In this document: positions 45,414 to 59,932 of the stretch, piece by piece
How positions within the stretch are numbered: position 1 is the first letter of the stretch
How the letters are laid out: each line of letters starts with the position of its first letter
DNA from: Ministeria vibrans ATCC 50519
Taxonomy: Eukaryota; Opisthokonta; Filasterea
Assembly (NCBI GenBank): GCA_943704425.1
Contig: CALSCP010002411.1
Span: forward strand, 21,806-85,805
Length of the DNA: 64,000 nt
Direction of reading: 5' to 3'
Position numbers and translations under genes: made by a program
Notes under the pieces: model-generated
Told to the model about the DNA's origin: nothing
Databases searched by the model: none
The model's input: only the letters and a program-made list of their open reading frames with translations

Positions 45414-45600
45414 GTTTCTAACAAAGTCTGATCTAAAATGAGTAAATAAAGGTAATAAGACTTTTTCAACTTTCAAGGTTTCAACGACTCACTCGTTCAC
45501 CGTCTGAACTCTTGTGACTTGTCTCACTGACTCAAAGACGCATTTTGCAATTTGCAAACCTTGGTCATTAGTCATTACTTTTCCTGTGTTGCCCTCTAAG
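45414..45600. promoter_or_regulatory. divergent promoter, mitochondrial protein / PPP4C
   Basis: 187 bp between opposite start codons. No specific motif is claimed. Confidence 0.4.
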
Positions 45601-48005
<2,405 letters not shown>

Positions 48006-48244
48006 AAACACTTCAACGCAATACCAAGCACACATTCACACACTCACTTACACTCTTCCGTTTCATTTTTTTGTTTGTCCTCGTACAGTCCTTTACTTTT
48101 TTCTGTCTTTCGATAATAGTCAAAGCTCTCTCTCTCTTTTCTCGCAATAGTCACAAGCACTTTTATTCATTACAGATGAAAAAACAAAAACAAAAAAAAA
48201 AAAACGAAGCACGCACAAACACACACACAAAAGCGTGCAAAAAA

Positions 48245-51200
48245 TTAGTATAGGAAAAAGTGGCACTTCCACTGGTCCTGACCATCCTCCAAGGGCTGAA
48301 AGATATTACAGAGGGTAAAGGCATGGGGGGTCTTCGGGAGACGGTAGTAGTGAACACGGTAGTTGGCGAGGACGGCGGTGCCGTGCGCTATGGCGCCCGC
48401 CTTCTCCAGCGCAGAGCCCAAGTCTGAGCTGATGGCATCGCCGACCATCAGCACATCCCGTGACTTGCCTGCAAACGACATCATCATCTCGGCAATTTGT
48501 GCCACTTCAGTCTGTCAGACAAAACAAGCAAACAAACGTGACGAAAATTTCATGCAGACACGATTCGATAGGACTTACGCTCTCAACGGCGACCTTCTCA
48601 AAAAGCGAACGACCGCTCTCGCCGAGAAAGCACCAAGGATCAGGGAGCGCTGACTTATTCGATTGAATGGGCCACTCGGACAGTTCCTCCAGATCGGACA
48701 ACTATTCAACACACCATGAGCAAAAAAAAAACACACGCGGCAGAGGACACCACATGTAATTCACATGCCATACACATTACATATACACAGACATTCAATC
48801 ATTCGTTTGCTTACGCGAAGACGCTGACGACCATTGATGATGCTCATGTGACGGATGTTGGTGTACAAAAAGAGCGTCGAGCCGTCAATCAGCTGCTCGT
48901 ACTCATTGCGCAGTCGTAAATGTCGATACCCTACCCAAAATCGAGATAAGAAAAGACTTCTTTCTTATGTTTGCTCATGTACCTTCGTTGATGGACGAGA
49001 AGGGAACAATAGAATGACCGAGTGGGCGACCGGACGTCTCGTCAATGACACGGAATCGCACAAAGGCAAACTCGTCGAGAATCACCTCAAACTTGGCGAC
49101 CTGCTTGGCGTCATGCCATACGGGGTTGAAGGTGCCTTCGGCGGGTGCCGTCTCGAACTTGTGCGAGTCGGCCGCGTCGGGTCCCGTCCCAATCACGTCA
49201 ATGAGCACCTTGGGACGCATTTTGGTGGCGTTGCGCTCCGCTGCAACCTTCTTAGCTTCTTTTGCCAGCAAGGGATGGAAGCAGCGTGAGTCGAAGATGC
49301 TGGGACGGAGCTGCTGGCCACTGACAACCTGCATGCCGACAATCATGGCCGCCGACGAGTGATCCATGTTGTCGTCGCCACGCGCAAGTTCGCTGGCCGA
49401 TACGCGCAGGTCGCGCGGCCGCAAGATGTAGCCACAGCCGCCGTTAGCACGGAATCGAGACTCGCTCAGCTGGAACGCAAGGTCATTGAGCGAGGGTGTC
49501 ACCCCCACCATTTGCACGCCAGCGTGCCACAACTTCATGGGGTCGGTGGACGCGAGGGTGTCCTTGCGCGACGACGACGACGACCCAGTCGTCGTCACCG
49601 ACGACACAGTTGGGTCCACAAGCACAAGGTGTTCGCAAGCGACGGCGCGGTAATCGTCCAGACGCGAACTGTGGTAACTCTCGGCGTCCACCATGGAGTG
49701 GTGCCAGATGCCCCAACCCGATGGGCAGTTGCTGGCGTCGTCCAGTGAGGTTTGCGCGCGTCCAAGAGAGAAGACTGGCTGCTCACCGCCAATGGCCGTC
49801 GAGTTGACGACACTCGGGCCCTTCTTGGGCTTCTCCGACAACTCGTTTACCAACAAGACCTTGTTGCGGAGATCTTCGGGTGAGAGCGACGAGGAGAACT
49901 CGGGCACGGCATCGAGATGGGAGCCAAGAGAGTGAGCAAGGGCACTTGCCACATAGCCAATGCACTTGGCGGACAAATCATTGCCGCTGAGCACGAGAAA
50001 GAGAGGGTAGTGTGTGACACGGAAGCCATAGTCGAAAATGGCATCGAGAGCCAGCTCCAGGCGCGTCTTGATGCCGGGGCAGTGAGCTGGATACACAAAG
50101 GGCTTGTTGCCACTGCCTTGCCACACCTGCAGCCGAATGCACCGGAAACCCCCCAAAAGCACTCGGATGAGCCCTTCCACGCTCTCCCCCGATTGCCATC
50201 CACTGTACATCTACAACCAAACAAAAGTAATAATAAAAAAAGTTATCATGCCTTCTATCGTACAAACATTATTCTTTTTTTCTAATTTCTTTCTTTTTTC
50301 ATCCGATTGTGTACCATTGGCTCGTGAGCAGTTTTGATGTAGTAGTGACGCAGCGGAAGAGTCATGGTCTGGTTGACGGTGCGATCCTTGGGGTGGAAAA
50401 AGGTCTCGCGGTCGCTGAGAAGATAGATGCCAAAGGCGTGCAAGGAGATTTTGTTCTGGTTGCGCAGCGTCTGGTCCGGCTCAAAGTCGGTGATGATTTC
50501 GCGGCAGTCGCTTTCGAGGACGGCCTCGGGTGCGCACTGCTTGTGTAAAAGAAAATATTGCATCTCCTTGAGCGTGATCTCGTCCTTTTCGTTGCCAAAA
50601 AGGATCTTCAGGTCGGCCGTACGACTCGCGAGCGAATCGTACGTCTGCTGAAACGTCGCAAAGTCCACGTCGGTGATGCGGTAGTCCTCGAGGCCTTGCT
50701 GCTTGGCGACGGCAAACACAATCGCTTTAAAGGCGGTCGGCGGAATGCTGAGGCCGAGGGAGCGCTCGGGAAAGTCGAGTAGCTCTTTGAGCGGAACCGT
50801 CTGGTCGTCGCGCAAGTTGAGGTGCGCCCACTCGTAGCGCACGCGCTCGTAGTTGGTCGTGTAGTCGGCGCCGTCGACCTTGTCGTGAGCGTCCATAAGT
50901 ACCGCTAGTCCTGCAAGCCACGTGTCGCGCATCAGTTCTGACTCGGCAATGAGATCAAGCGTGCGCCACTCCTTCGAATCGTGGTACACAATGCTAAACG
51001 ACGCAGCAGCCTTGTCGCTCACTTTGCTGTTCTGGCGAAAGCCGTCGGTCTTTTGTCCCGCGCGCACCTCAACAATAGTACCAAGAGCAACTGTAGTGAA
51101 CAGGACAATGAGACAAAGGATGAGATGGGGTGTATGTGTGTGTGTGTGTGTGAGGGAGTGTACGCTCCGTCAACAACATTATCACGCAAAAAGTATTGGG

Positions 51201-51573
51201 AACGCCCATGAATACAAAAAAATCACACACCAGGTGTGTAAGAACACATATTACAACTCAATGTGACATGCGTGTGTCACGGAGTTGGGTCGTAAGGGGG
51301 CAGAGCGGGACAAGACAAAAAAAGGGAAACAATGATAAAAAAAGAATCAACAGAGAGGGATTGTCGCTTTTTGGATTGCTTACGGAGTTCTTGGAGGGGG
51401 CGGGTGTCCTTCTTCTTGTCGGCAGGGGCATCCCAAATGAGGAAGGCGCCGAACTGGTCGACGTGAAAGTGGGCGATCTGGTAGCCCTTCTTGGCCGGAA
51501 GGACGCGCGTCAGGAGCGAACCACCACGCAGGGTGCGCGCAGGGGGCTCCGACGACGACACGACCCCGTACAA
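48245..51573 (-). CDS. PLC-delta-like protein with degenerate active site
   Basis: Phosphoinositide phospholipase C family. Exons: 51384 to about 51573, 50315-51090, 48983-50210, 48815-48930, 48579-48701, 48245-48511; about 900 aa as seen. The 5' end is unresolved because no ATG or clear acceptor was found before the assembly gap at 51607. PH domain (LRGGSLLTRVLPAKKGYQ to ELMRDTWLAGLAVLM), EF-hand region, X domain (TLPLRHYYIKTAHEPM; IRVLLGGFRCIRLQVW; FLVLSGND), Y domain (WHAGVQMVGVTPSLNDLAF, NGGCGYILRP) and C2 domain (KVLIDVIGTG; TFNPVWHDA; GYRHLRLRNEYEQL). Both catalytic His positions are kept. The Ca2+ ligands equivalent to PLC-delta1 Asn312, Glu341, Asp343 and Glu390 read Glu, Arg, Gln and Ser, so it is probably inactive and PRIP-like. 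Confidence 0.88.
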
Positions 51574-51606
51574 GTTTGTTCAGTCACACACACGCACCTT
51601 TCTCTT

Positions 51607-51616
51607 NNNNNNNNNN
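51607..51616. other. assembly gap (10 N)
   Basis: Ten N near the 5' end of the PLC-like gene; its first exon(s) may be lost here. Confidence 0.99.
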
Positions 51617-52466
51617 GGGGGGTGAGTGGGCGAATGCGCGCAGAGGACAAGGAGCAAGGAGAGTCATTACGAGAGAGTGATTGCTGACGAAAACATTAAA
51701 AAAAAGACAAAAAAAGAAAAAAGAAGAAGAAAAAACAGAGAATGGTGCGGGAAAGAAGAGGAAAGAGCCCTTTCCAGGGCCATTGGGGTGCGGGAGGGCG
51801 TCGAAGGGCTGTGGCAGAGTCACGGCATGACCCGCTTTCAACAAGAGAAGTCTCGAGAGCGCCAGATGGCCTCCGTGCCACGAACAACGTTTTTTTTTTA
51901 TATAATATTGTGTCAGGTTGACAGGACTCACTCACAACGCGTATTAGACAAACAGCGAGGAGCACGCTTGTCGCCACAAAGACTACAGAGACTCAGACGA
52001 GGCGGCTGGGCGGGTTTGGTGGCGGGGGGGGGGGAGAGCGAGCGCGAGAGAGAAACTCCGACAACATCATTCGGCCGTACCCGATTCTCAGCTGGCTAGT
52101 TCGGTTCTTCACTTTCATCGACGTCATGGTGAACGTGAATCGGTGGGTACAAGTAACTACTCTGAAAGAAACAAATAAAACTGATTAAAATAAAAACTTT
52201 TGGACTCAAAGAGGGATCAGGGAAGTTGTTAGCATTAGTGAGTGAACTCAATTAACGAACTCCTTCATGAGACGAATAATAATAATGCTCGCCTAGAAGT
52301 CTACGGCGGAAGTATTGTCACTATTGTCTATTGTGATTTGTGCTGCTCTAGACAGACAGCCTCTAGTGCTCTTTCGTCTTTCATCTTTGTGTCTTGTTTC
52401 ACACACAGTTTTGACATTGAGTATCTTTTCTTTCACTAAATTGAAAACTCACACACTTTCTTTAAG
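51617..52466. other. intergenic between PLC-like and NPHP4, no gene seen
   Basis: 850 bp with purine-rich tracts, a G8-10 run near 52023 and the second copy of a dispersed repeat at 52296-52423. No supported coding sequence. Confidence 0.5.
52296..52423. repeat. dispersed repeat, copy 2 (upstream of NPHP4)
   Basis: Begins GAAGTCTACGGCGGAAGTAT and ends TTTTGACATTGAGTA, with GTGCTGCTC between. Same blocks as 6732-6800 with a larger interior. Confidence 0.5.
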
Positions 52467-55400
52467 ATGGAAACACCCGGCCAACTTGTGGTGCCCCGCT
52501 ACATCCCGGTGTCGAGCGACGGCGCACCGGCACACGGCGGCGTTGCGCTTGCAAGCACCCGCAAGACTGTTCCCTTTCGCGTTCAAATTCTCTCCGCCTC
52601 CAGTCTCCTTCACCCGCCCAACCTTGTTCAGGGCTCCTCCATCTCACATTATTGCAAGGTTTGTCCCGAATTTGTCCCATTATAAATATCAATCAATGTC
52701 ATGTTTTCAAAATTAATAGTGGTAGTCTAAATTTTAAAATCCCCTCCTCTCTCATCTCGCGCGCTACAGGTGTCCTTTTACGACGCACGTAATCGTCGAT
52801 TCTTTGGAAGCACGATTACTCTTGAGGAGAGTCCAGTGCGTGAGTGTACGGCCCCTGGGGAGCCGCTGCGCACCTGTCCGTTTGACTCAACGTTCTTCTT
52901 CCATTCGAGTTTGTGCGACCTCAGTGCTCTGCTCGTCATTGAACTCTGCGCCCATGTTCACAAGGGAATGAACAGTTTGCCCAGTGACAGTACAACGCCT
53001 GCTGCAAGCGGCGACCGTCATGTCGGTATCGGCTGGACCGTCTTCCGTTGCTTCAAGCACGTCGACCGTCTTCCCGACACCACGGCCAACAAGGACATTA
53101 AAAACAACGCCGCGATTCGTCTCCCCATTTACCGAGGCTCGCCACGTGCTCTCCTGTCCTTGACCGAACCCCTTGAGAACAGCAACGCGCACGACCTGTT
53201 CTTTGTCGCTGGCTCCCAGCTTGCCGTCACCCTGGCCACACACCGTCCCTTGACAGCCGCCTGCACCGAACACCTCCTGCCCGAAAATGTCTTCGTCCCA
53301 CTCCGTAGTACCCGTGGCATCCCTGGCCTTGACCCCCCTACAGACTTGGAGATGTGCACCCTGGCTCCTCGCGTCGAACACTACGTCCATCAAGTGTGCA
53401 TCTCCGTCGACAATTCGTCGACTCCCGCAAATCCTAGCAACGTCATGACTTCCCTTGACGAGGCGCTTCTGTCTCATCTCAATGCACTGCGACGCGACGC
53501 ACTCTTTGACGACCCACACAATCCACAACAAAGTTATACTGGTGGCGGATCAGCATCAGGCGACTCAGGTAGGGCAACTCGCGCCGGTGGACGAGGCAAA
53601 GGTGTCGTGGTGCTCGAGCGACGACTCCTTTTGGGCGTTCACAATGGACTCTGCCCCATGGGCGAGCCCCGCGTGGCCATTGTAGACGGCAATCCAGCGA
53701 GTCAGCTTACCTTTAAAGGTGTTCTCTCCCTCGACACTCCTCGACAGTCGGACATTTGGCTCACCTTCGAGCTTGTCTACCGTGTCGACGTGCCCGGTGA
53801 CGGCCCTTCCGATCTCCTCGTCGCCTGGTCGGCTCTCCGGCCATTTCAAGGCGACACCACCGAGAGCCAATCCCTCGCATGTCGACTTGAATCTCCTCGA
53901 GGTCGCGGCCCCTCGGGCATGCCTGTCGCTCACCTGCCACTCGCTCGTCCGCCCTTGCGCGTCGCTTTCACACTGACTCCCGCCTCGGCCGTGCCCTCTG
54001 GCAACGCTACGGGACTCTTCTCCTCGTCCTTTGACGTCTCTATCTCTAACCCTTCACAACCTGTTGCTCGCTCTCAACCCCATCGCTCCTTCAACACCGG
54101 CTCCTCGCTCCGTGCTTCTATCTCGCGTCGCACCCCTCGACTACCAACGCCCTCCTCCAAAATCGATGAAACACCAGAACTGGTCACCCATGTACATGAC
54201 GTTGCGGACCAACGCAGACCAACCACACACGAGGTGTTGGCACCGGTGCCGGTGCCGGTGCCGGATGCCGTAGTTGACAGTGACAATTGCAACGTCGACG
54301 TCGTGACGTCGACACGAACGCTCGTGCCCGTTGGCAGCGGCTCCTCTACTGATCAGGACGACATCCCGAAGTCCAATCGACCTCGACCTCGACTTCGGCC
54401 TCGCTCCTCTTTGCCATCACGCAGCCCCTCAGCCACAACACCTCACATGTATATGTCGCGTGCAGACCGCGCTCGCATTCGCGAAGCGAGCAGTAGACGT
54501 AGTAGTACAGATGAGGGAGCCCCACACGTTGATGACATTGACGCACCGACTGTGACAGTGGGGCTCCCAACGGCGTCCCACACCAATGTCCCCCACTTGC
54601 ATGCACATGCTCAATCGATCGCAGGCGACAGTGCCGCTCAAGGGTACGACGAGGCAGTGGAGCGAGGTGATCCAATGCGCTGCGACGACATTGCCTTTCA
54701 GTTTCTCGCTTTTACCCCTTCCACTCATGCTGATCCTCTTTCCGACACGACGCCCCCTGTAAAAGTGCGCCTCAACGTGCGATTCTACCGCTTCGACGAC
54801 ATTCTTACGCCTCCTGTGAGTACTCTACGGTCTCCGAGTGCCACCAACGTCGATGAGTCTTCTTCCACCAGTACCGGCGACCCCTCTACACTTCTCTATG
54901 TGTGTACTTCACCACATGCGCATGCGAACGCAACGCGACAGCCGGGGTTGCAAGTGCGCTACCGCGTAGACTCGGCCGTACTTGGCGGACCGGGCGAGAC
55001 GCGACACTTTCGACAGCATCTAACAAGTGGGGCTCACGCCCAGGTTGACATTTTGGATGACGTGTCTTTGCAACCTGTGGGCTGTCTCCAGCTCAGCCTG
55101 CATCACCTTGTGCGCGGTGGACGTGACGTTGTCTCGCGCACCTTTGAGGTGCCGGTGGTTGCCACGGACAGCGACGAGGGTGGCCACCGACGTTGCCTTG
55201 AAGGAGTCTTCACCGTACGCCTCGTCAATGTGGGCCGTCGCTCGCGCTCTCACTCAGTGTCGCGCTCCGTGCCGGTTCACGACTGGCCTGGTTTTGAGAC
55301 GGATCACGACCTTCCCAGTGCTGTTCGCGTGACAATGCCGGGCCAAGACGTCCTTCCTTCGCACGAGAATTGGCAAGCCCACATTGATCATGAATCGAGT

Positions 55401-57006
55401 GACATTGTCCCGGTCCGCGCGCGTCCCATGGTCGAGTGTGATCAAGCACTGGCGCGTCTTCTTGTTGACTCTTTTCCCGCTCGCCTTGTACCTGAAGCCG
55501 CTGCTGCCTCGAAGGCACTATCAAGCAAGGCACACCAACAAAAAAATCAGCTTGCAGGCAGCGCTGGCCATGGTCGTACTTCAGGTAGCCAGGCAAGTAT
55601 GAGCGTCGACGAGCGTGACCAGGAGCGAAAGAGACGGCGCATGGAAGCTGTGAGGGCACGTCAACAGCAGCCCTTGCAACAATTGGGGGCACAGTCCATG
55701 GTTACGCGTGTTGAGGAGCGGGTGTTGCGCGAGCGAGCACTGCAAACCATTGCGATGTATCGCACGAAACAGCGCGAAGTTTCTATTGCGTCGCGTCTCA
55801 CGGAACGACTCACGAGTTTGCACGAGCTGTTTGTGGACGCTGGTGAGGTGCGTCTTGTCGAGTACGAGTTGCGGAACCCGTACTCGTGCGAGCACAGCTT
55901 CTCCATTGAGACGAATCGAACGGCCGCTGTGCGTGTGGTGACTCGTGTTGACGAGTGGCGTGCACTCAAGCTCGCGCATGGCGTCACCACGCCTGCCGAG
56001 GAGGGACTAGTTTTGACCGACTCAGCGAGTGGCCATGATGGTGGACCACGTGTGCTCTTGGCCGCCCACGAGACAGTGTTAGTGCCAATTCGTGTCGCGT
56101 TTCTCCAGAGTGGCTCACGTTGGTCCGCATCGTCGCAAGATACAGCGTCGACAGCGTCATTGGCACACAACGGTGCGGAGACGGCGTGTGTTACTTTTGC
56201 CAATGAGGTAGGTCATGCGGTGGCCGTGTTGCGTCTCGTGGTACATGTAAGCGCCCCAGTGGTAGAGCGTACTTTGAGCTTTTGTGCGCCGGAACATCAG
56301 TTTATGCGACGTGTGCTACCAACGGCAAAGGTGGAGACAAACGTGATGTGCTCGGACGAGACGTGTGTATGCGAGACAGCGGAGAATGCTCACGGGGTGC
56401 GTGAGGTGCGCGTGCGGTTTGCGTGTGGTGCCGCGCCTAACACCACGGCTTTTTATGTGTTCTTCTACGAGGACACGCTGTGCGTCAACTTGCGTCGAGT
56501 CTGGCGCTGCCTCGTTCGCTCCATGCACCGCGTTGATGTAGTAGCCAAAGTAGGTGAGAGTACCTTTGTCGACGTGCCATTGCGTCGCAGCCAGCGCGAA
56601 CGTCGCGTTCGCTGCGTCACGTTTACCCCGCACGACGACGACAACAACGATCACAACGGCGACCATAACGCCTTGACTACATCGCTTCTGGTGGGTCCAG
56701 CGTCGACAACCCTTGACTTATGCGCGCCCGACAACATTGTGCGCATCAGCGTGAAGCCTCGCAGCGTTCACACGACAGCATCCGATGAAAGCTGCTCGAC
56801 AGCACCCCTGCCTCAGCGTGCCTTTGTCCACGTTGTGGACGACGCGACGGGACTCCTTGTGAACGCTTGGCTTATACTGTGCACCCCACTTGCGCCGACC
56901 CCTTCAAAACACTTTGATGTGATTTTGTCGCCCACCACGTCAATCACCAACAAAGTAAAAAAAAATTATAGTAATAATGACGTTTTTTTTTGAACTGACA
57001 CTCAGC

Positions 57007-57043
<37 letters not shown>

Positions 57044-57305
57044 GCGCATTACCTACACAAACCCGTACAGCGACGAACGCACTTTTACTGTCAGCGTGAG
57101 CGATCCCTACAACAGAGTCAGTGTGAAGCAACGTCAACTGACCGACCTGCCGGGCCACGAGACACGTTCCATTGGTCTGCGCATTGTGCGTCCTTCTTCT
57201 CACTTGTCGTCGCGTCTGTCCCGTGCACCTGTCTATGTCTTCATCAACAATGCTTCTTCTGACCAGACCGAGGAGTGCTTCTCTCTCTCAGTCGTGTATC
57301 AATAA
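52467..57305 (+). CDS. NPHP4: nephrocystin-4 homolog, ciliary transition-zone protein
   Basis: Large scaffold of the ciliary transition zone, partner of NPHP1/RPGRIP1L in animals. Exons 52467-52658, 52770-56954, 57045-57305; 1545 aa (human 1426). N-terminal region TVPFRVQILSASSLL and STITLEESPVRECTAPGEPL; LLLGVHNGLCPMGEP; two beta-rich C2-like regions separated by a Ser/Pro-rich low-complexity linker; HTHREQRERK-type charged helix near 55600. The C-terminus is the strongest match: ITYTNPYSDERTFTVSVSDP, ETRSIGLRIVRPSS, VYVFINNASSDQTEECFSLS and the terminal VVYQ, all in NPHP4 order. The last intron ends in a T30 tract. One exon of 4.2 kb is the longest in the window. Confidence 0.88.
57011..57040 (+). 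repeat. T30 tract in NPHP4 intron
   Basis: Pure T run serving as polypyrimidine tract four bases before the ACAG acceptor. Confidence 0.9.
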
Positions 57306-57394
57306 TAAATTATGAATTATTATTATTTTTCCAAACGTTTCAACGACGGGTTCATTACATATCTTAATTCAATTTGATGAGTATTTAGACGATC

Positions 57395-59767
57395 TCAGTA
57401 TCTGAGGGCGTTTGTGAGGAGCGACGGCTTGTAGGTACGAACAGGGACGACTGAGGAGGGTGGGGCAATGTTGGACGAGGGAGGGACGTTCTCCTTGTCT
57501 TCGTAGGGGTTGTGACGTGAGTAGGCGCTGAAGCGCGAGCGAGGTGCCGAGGCGTAGTCATATTTGTTGCTGGTTGTTGCGGTGGTGACCTTGCTACGGG
57601 GCGCAATGGCGGCGGACAAGACGGTGGCGTTGTCAGTTGAGGCACGCGTGGGCGTTGCCGTGGCGGGTGCAGGCGTGGCTCCAAATGCACGACGCGTGTT
57701 GCTTGAGGCAGTGCTTGTCGTCGTCGTCGTCGTTGTTGCTGCTGTAGCAGTACTGGCTGGCGGGATGCATGCTTCGCGTTCGAGACGCTCCAAGCGCTTT
57801 TCGCGGTGTGAGAGAGTGCGTTCGCGCAGTCGGACCATTCGTTCTTGGTCATCTACAAGCTGAAGCAAATGACGTAGTGCCTCTTCGCGTTCACGACTTG
57901 ACGACGTCTGCGAGTTGAAGACACTTGTAAGACTGGATTTGGCGGCAAGGAGCGACGCAGATATGGTGGGAGCGTCACCGTTGAGCGTGACACTCGTTGT
58001 AGTGGTGGAAGGTGTGGAAGTGGCGGAAGTGGTCGTGCCCGACACAGCAGTAGGAGTGGAAATGGAGGAGGTGGTGGTGGTGGGAGTGCGCATGAGGCGT
58101 GGTAGTGCGGATGCAATGGGGGTACAGACACCGACTTCTGCTTCTACGCTGCAATCCTTGTCCTCATGAATATAAGGTACAGCTGAAGCTGCCTGAGTGG
58201 GTGTGCTGCGATTTCTGTCGTCGGCACGGCCGTCAGGCGACGTCGACGACGCGCGACGCACCACCGACTTTTGGACGACACCCATGCGAAACTGACGCTC
58301 CACGTCGGGACAGTGACGCAGGGCAACAATGCTCGGTCGCTTGTACGGATCCACCTGCAGCATGCTCTTGATCAAGTCAGAGAGAGCTACAAAAACAAAG
58401 AAGAAAAGCAATCGAATAAGAATAAGAAAGAATAATAATAATAAAATTAATAAAAATAATGACAACAACAACAACATGGTTGTGTAGTAATAATAATGAA
58501 AATAATAATAATGATTATTGTTTACCGTCCGAGTATCTGTTGGGAATGCGACGGAAACGGCCTTCGCGCACTTTGATGGCGAGTGCCTGTTTGTTGCTGG
58601 CATTGAACGGCGGTGTGAGGGCACATAGCTCGTAAAGGAGACAGCCCAGCGACCAGACATCGCTCTTGTCGTTGTACGGCTTTCCGGCGTGCTGTTCGGG
58701 ACTCTGATAGTACGGCGTGCCGCAGTAGGTGAAGGCCATGCTGCAAAAACAAAAGCCAAAAGACCATTCGTTTGATGTTACAACATGGATGATATACAGT
58801 TGTGTGCTGACACACGACGTACCCAACATTGCCGCTGACAACGCGAGCCAGCCCGAAATCGCCCAGTTTCGCATTGGCATCTTTGGTGAGAAACACATTG
58901 GCTGGTTTCATGTCGCGGTGCAGCACCATTTGCTCGCGTCCATGACACTTGTCCAATGCTGATATCAACTGTGCCGCCATCTTCCAGATGAAATCTTCCT
59001 CAATGTAACGCCTAAGTCACAATGTTAGTCCAAGTCAAAAAAAAAAACGCATAAAAACGGGAAGTTCAAAAAAAAATCAAATGGAGAAGAGGTAGATGTT
59101 CGAAATGACATGCAATGTATAGATAGGCTATACATAAACAAAATAGAAGGATCGTGGGGCACATTTGAGTGGTGGGGACTCTCCGTACCGTTCGCGTTTG
59201 TACTTTTTAATCATTTGCGAAAGGTCGCCCCCTTCGCAGAACTCAAGGAGAATGTAGATTTTCGTGCGTTCACGGTCAACAATGCGGTCATGGTAGGCGC
59301 AAATGTGGGGGTGAGAGAGGTCGCGAAGGATGTTAACCTGGAAGGGTAAACACGAAAAAGTTTGGGCGTTGTTAGCGACGACGTGGCTCGTTTGCGCCTC
59401 AACAACAGCTCACCTCAGACACAAGCGACTGTTTTTCGCGCTCGCTCATCTTTCCATAGTCAAGTTCTTTCCAAACATAATCCTGCGGTGCAGCAAAACC
59501 GTGTCAAAGGAATGTTCCAGCAGAGTTTTTTTTTTTTTTTTGTGGAGATGAAAAGTTTGGCAGTTGAGTAGCAACCAAGGAGCGCTTTTCAGGGTCCATT
59601 TTTAGGTGAATGGCATGTAAAATACGTATACTGTGCACATTTCCCCGACGGAGAGCGCGAAACGGGCGTACCTTGGCGTCTTTCTTGCTACGCACTCGCG
59701 TGACGGTGCCAAAACTTCCAGCGCCGACCACCTCGACAATGTCGTACTCGTCGATCTTTGGGTTCAT
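57395..59767 (-). CDS. NEK2: NEK2-type protein kinase
   Basis: NIMA-related Ser/Thr kinase, centrosome/basal-body and mitotic roles by family. Exons 59672-59767, 59414-59482, 59189-59337, 58823-59011, 58526-58740, 57395-58386; 569 aa. Gly-loop GAGSFGTVTRV, catalytic Lys in DYVWKELDYG, hinge LLEFCEGGDLSQMI, HRDMKPANVF, DFGLARVV, TYCGTPYYQSPEQ, then KSDVWSLGCLLYELCALTPP and EGRFRRIPNRYSD, all specific to NEK2-like kinases. The tail has a short coiled coil (LRHLLQLVDDQERMVRLRER) and long Ser/Thr-rich low complexity with DKENVPP. The catalytic residues are intact, so it should be active. Confidence 0.93.
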
Positions 59768-59932
59768 GGTGATATTTATAAGGGGAGGGGAGGAGGATAA
59801 AGGACGAAGATAGGAGGGGTGATGGGAGTGGGGGAGGGGAAGGATAAAAACTGTGAAACAATGAAAAAACTTACTTGAAAGTTGAAACAATCAATATTTT
59901 TGTACCTTTTTTTCTTTTTCTTTTTTTTGAGC
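59768..59932. promoter_or_regulatory. divergent promoter, NEK2 / helical-repeat gene
   Basis: 165 bp between opposite start codons, containing pyrimidine-rich runs. Confidence 0.4.
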
